DNA of 9,031 nt, taken from assembly GCA_040386295.1 (NCBI GenBank), contig JAZKFR010000049.1, forward strand, positions 1 to 9,031, given 5' to 3'. Each line of letters opens with the position of its first letter. Positions within the stretch are counted from its first letter, which is position 1. The DNA comes from JAZKFR01 sp040386295. Its GTDB lineage: Bacteria > Pseudomonadota > Gammaproteobacteria > Burkholderiales > Rhodocyclaceae. Below are positions 7,074-9,031 of the stretch, piece by piece. The notes beneath the pieces are model-generated. The model made no database searches and had not been told where the DNA came from. It worked only from the letters and a program-made list of their open reading frames with translations. Position numbers and translations under genes: made by a program.

Positions 7074-7079
7074 TATAAT
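7074..7079 (+). promoter_or_regulatory. TATAAT -10 box in the divergent pilT/yggS region
   Basis: A perfect TATAAT lies 82 bp before the yggS ATG and would place a transcription start near 7085-7087, leaving a leader of about 75 bases. No good -35 hexamer is found 15-19 bp upstream (the sequence there is mostly G). The minus strand over the same bases reads TATAAC (7077-7072) and could serve pilT instead, again without a clear -35. Direction is therefore uncertain. Confidence 0.35.
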
Positions 7080-7095
7080 TCCCCGTCTTCGGGGG
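7080..7095. repeat. Small GC hairpin between pilT and yggS
   Basis: CCCCG (7082-7086 within TTCCCCG) can pair with CGGGG (about 7090-7094) around a 4-base TCTT loop, extended by a possible T-G pair. A TTTTT run follows at 7099-7103, three to five bases after the stem. It could be a leader hairpin of the yggS transcript or a weak attenuator. The stem is short and the T-run is not adjacent, so function is uncertain. Confidence 0.35.
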
Positions 7096-7160
7096 CACTT
7101 TTTGCTGCTCTGCTGCTGGCTTTTGACTAACTTGGCGAACACTCGGCGAAGCGTTTGATT

Positions 7161-7868
7161 ATGACCACAATCGAGAATCGGCTGCAAGCCGTTCGTGCGC
7201 GGATTGACGCAGCGGCGAGACGTTACGGACGCTTAGCGGACGAAATCCGCTTGCTCGCGGTGAGCAAAACCTGGCCGACAGAAGCTGTGTTGGCCGCAGC
7301 TGCCGCTGGCCAGCTGGCTTTTGGTGAGAATTACGTGCAAGAAGCCAGCGCTAAAATGGACGACTTGGCGGCGCTGCCCTGGCCTTTGGCAGCGCCAGCA
7401 GAGTGGCATTTTATCGGCCCCTTGCAACGCAATAAAACGCGCTCTGTCGCAGAGCGCTTCGCTTGGGTGCACACGGTGGATCGTTTGAGCATCGCTGAGC
7501 GTTTGTCAGCGCAACGCCCCAACACGCTGCCGCCCCTTGCCGTGTGTTTGCAGGTCAATGTCAGCGCTGAGGCGAGCAAACATGGTTTGCCGTGCGCGCA
7601 GATTCCCGCTTTGGCGCACGCCGTAGCGGCTTTGCCGCGCTTGCGTTTACGCGGATTGATGGCGATCCCCCAGGCAACAAATGATTTTGCGGCGCAACGC
7701 CTGGCATTTGCGCAGGTGCGCACACTATACGAATCCCTGCGCAGCGAAGGCTTAGCCTTAGACACTTTATCGCTCGGCATGTCGCATGACCTTGAGGCGG
7801 CGATCGCCGAAGGCGCAAACCTGGTGCGCGTGGGCACCGCTATTTTTGGAGAACGAGTCAGCGCATGA
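7161..7868 (+). CDS. yggS: YggS/PLPBP family pyridoxal phosphate-binding protein
   Basis: Cytoplasmic PLP-binding protein without known enzymatic turnover, involved in vitamin B6 and amino or keto acid balance. The 235-aa product has almost the same length as E. coli YggS (234 aa), and the PLP lysine falls at K36 in AVSKTW, the same position as in E. coli. Other family landmarks are FGENYVQEA (54-62), WHFIGPLQRNK (82-92), QVNVSAEASKHG (131-142), LRGLMAIP (163-170), LSLGMSHDLEAAI (203-215) and VRVGTAIFG (222-230), together a one-domain TIM barrel like the N-terminal domain of alanine racemase. ATG 7161 is chosen; TTG 7155 is in frame but adds only two residues. No strong ribosome site is seen. 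Its stop overlaps the proC start in ATGA, so the two are translationally coupled, as in many proteobacteria. Confidence 0.95.
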   Translation: MTTIENRLQAVRARIDAAARRYGRLADEIRLLAVSKTWPTEAVLAAAAAGQLAFGENYVQEASAKMDDLAALPWPLAAPAEWHFIGPLQRNKTRSVAERFAWVHTVDRLSIAERLSAQRPNTLPPLAVCLQVNVSAEASKHGLPCAQIPALAHAVAALPRLRLRGLMAIPQATNDFAAQRLAFAQVRTLYESLRSEGLALDTLSLGMSHDLEAAIAEGANLVRVGTAIFGERVSA

Positions 7869-8702
7869 AAATTACTTTTTTGGGTGGCGGCAATATGGCC
7901 AACGCCTTGATTGGCGGGTTACTAAAAACGGGTTCTACGGTAGCGGACATTGCGGTCATCGACGCGCTGGCCGAAGCACGCACACGACTCAAGCAGACTT
8001 ATGGCATTCGTGTTTATGCCGCGCAAGACTCTGCCGCTACGCTGGCCGAAGCGAGCGATTGCGCAGTGTTGCTGCTCGCCGTCAAACCGCAGCAAATGCA
8101 AGCGGCCTGTTTGCCCCTACGCCCCCTGTTGCAACAACAGCTGGTGATCAGCATCGCTGCTGGCTTGCGTCTCAGCGATTTGTCGCACTGTTTAGGCGGC
8201 TACCAACGCTTGGTGCGCGCGATGCCCAATACGCCCGCTTTAATTGGCGCCGGCATCAGCGGTTTGTACGCCACGCCGCAGGTGTCTGCGCCAGAGCGGC
8301 AGTGTGCTGAACGCCGTCGGCACGGCTTTCTGGGTGGCGGAAGAAAACCAAATGGACGCGGTAACAGCGCTCTCGGGCAGCGGGCCGGCCTATGCTTTTT
8401 TGTGGTTAGAAGCCTTGCAGGAAGCCGCTGGCCAGCTCGGTTTTGACAGCGCGTTAGCGCGCCGCTTAGCGGTTGAAACGGTTCTAGGCGCGGCGCAATT
8501 AGCCGCGCAATCAGCCGAATCGATTGCCCTATTGCGGCAGCGCGTGACTTCTCCGGGCGGCACCACCGAAGCGGCATTGCAGGTGATGCACGCACGTGGC
8601 GTGGCAGACGGAATTGTCGCCGGCGTACTCGCTGCCGAAGCGCGTGGTCGTGCTCTAGGTCTGAGTTTGAGCCAAGCCTTGAGCCAAGAACATGACGCAT
8701 AA
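7865..8702 (+). pseudogene. proC: Pyrroline-5-carboxylate reductase ProC, frameshifted
   Basis: ProC makes the last step of proline synthesis, NAD(P)H-dependent reduction of pyrroline-5-carboxylate. The first 146 codons (7865-8302) encode the Rossmann half: FLGGGNMANALIGGLL (5-20), LLAVKPQQM (70-78), ISIAAGLRL (95-103) and RAMPNTPALIGAG (118-130). The catalytic and dimerisation half follows in another frame from 8304 to the TAA at 8700-8702, with VTALSGSGPAY (about 8358-8390) and VTSPGGTTEAAL (about 8547-8582). Uncorrected, the first frame runs to a stop at 8444-8446 and would give 193 aa lacking the active-site half. GGAGA (7848-7852) precedes the start. Restoring 11 bases at 8303-8313 gives about 282 aa, a slightly long but normal ProC. 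No other damage is seen, so the lesion is recent or a sequence artefact. Confidence 0.88.
8303..8313 (+). other. Inferred site of 11-bp deletion in proC
   Basis: The bases TGTGCTGAACG lie exactly where the proC frame changes. Read in the upstream frame they begin CAE-R; read one base later they give VLN-A. A tandem double copy would encode CAERVLNAVG in one frame, matching the usual ProC pattern (AExVLxAVG) between the NTPALIGAG and SGSGPAY motifs. Loss of one of two tandem copies therefore explains the frameshift. The ancestral duplication is inferred, not seen. Confidence 0.6.
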
Positions 8703-8734
8703 CTCCATAAACGCATAGACCAATAAAAGAAACC

Positions 8735-9031
8735 ATGATGACGCAAGCATTTTTGTTTTTACTCGACACACTGTGCGGTTTCCTCACCAGTGTTTTGCTG
8801 CTGCGCTTTCACATGCAGTGGGTACGCGCCTCGTTTGCTAATCAGCTCGGCGCTTTTGTCGTGCAGCTCAGCAATTTCCTGGTCAAACCTTTGCGCCGAG
8901 TCTTACCCGGCTGGCGCGGCATTGACCTGGCCAGCCTGCTCGCCGCCTATACCGTACAACTGGTTTTTGTCGCTTTGTTGCTCCTCGTACGTGGCGGCTT
9001 TGACAGTTTGGCCTTGCTCGCTGACGGACTG
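8735..9031 (+). CDS. yggT: YggT family integral membrane protein, 3' end outside window
   Basis: The first 99 codons of a YggT-family inner-membrane protein, a conserved family of uncertain role often found just after proC. Visible are a first helix (about 4-24, FLFLLDTLCGFLTSVLLLRF), the family pattern LLRFHMQWVRASFANQLGAF (22-41), a loop VKPLRRVLPGWRGIDLASL (50-68), and a second helix (about 68-86). A full YggT has two such domains and about 180-190 aa, so roughly half is missing beyond the right edge. ATG 8735 is followed directly by ATG 8738; either could start. The ribosome site is weak (AAAAGAAA upstream). It follows proC by 32 bp, in the same direction and probably in the same transcript. 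Confidence 0.9.
   Translation, partial: MMTQAFLFLLDTLCGFLTSVLLLRFHMQWVRASFANQLGAFVVQLSNFLVKPLRRVLPGWRGIDLASLLAAYTVQLVFVALLLLVRGGFDSLALLADGL

Noticed and set aside
7092..7105. GGCAC...TTTGC resembling a sigma-54 promoter upstream of yggS
   Set aside because: The GG to GC spacing is 8 bases when aligned on GGCAC, not the required 10.
8296..8316. Programmed ribosomal frameshifting in proC
   Set aside because: There is no slippery heptamer or stop-codon context at the junction, and several consensus residues are missing, which points to deleted DNA and not a recoding site.
8200..8787. A 195-codon minus-strand open frame opposite proC
   Set aside because: It is an antisense shadow of proC, which has clear family motifs in the plus frames.

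Overview
The window looks like chromosomal DNA of a betaproteobacterium, with moderately high GC. The main clue is gene order: a pilT-pilU pair divergent from yggS-proC-yggT. That layout is also known from Pseudomonas, so the class is an inference and I cannot place genus or family.

Layout. Positions 1-767 hold no convincing gene. This leader is rich in short repeats: a REP-like pair of palindromes (69-106), an 8-bp tandem array (378-421), an 11-bp tandem array (619-690), and a bulged inverted repeat (701-742) beside a duplicated 9-mer. Next comes a tight, overlapping plus-strand operon of three genes (768-4600): a YfhO-family polytopic membrane protein (probable GT-C glycosyltransferase), a GtrB/CsbB/DPM1-type family 2 glycosyltransferase with two C-terminal membrane helices, and a class I SAM methyltransferase. 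Together they look like a lipid-linked sugar decoration module: the GT2 would load a sugar onto undecaprenyl phosphate, the YfhO-like protein would transfer it outside the membrane, and the methyltransferase might modify the sugar or acceptor. No GtrA/GtcA-type flippase is in the window.

A 226-bp convergent gap follows, then minus-strand pilU (4827-5963) and pilT (6002-7048), the type IV pilus retraction ATPases. The 112-bp divergent region (7049-7160) holds a TATAAT box and a small GC hairpin. Downstream on the plus strand are yggS (PLP-binding protein), proC, and a yggT-family membrane protein cut by the window end.

The most notable point is that proC is split by a frameshift. Adding a second copy of the 11-bp string TGTGCTGAACG at 8303-8313 restores both the frame and the expected family sequence. 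This implies loss of one unit of an 11-bp tandem duplication, either as a real mutation or as an assembly collapse. I found no wholly new gene system; the repeat-laden leader of the glycosylation operon and the proC lesion most deserve a second look.
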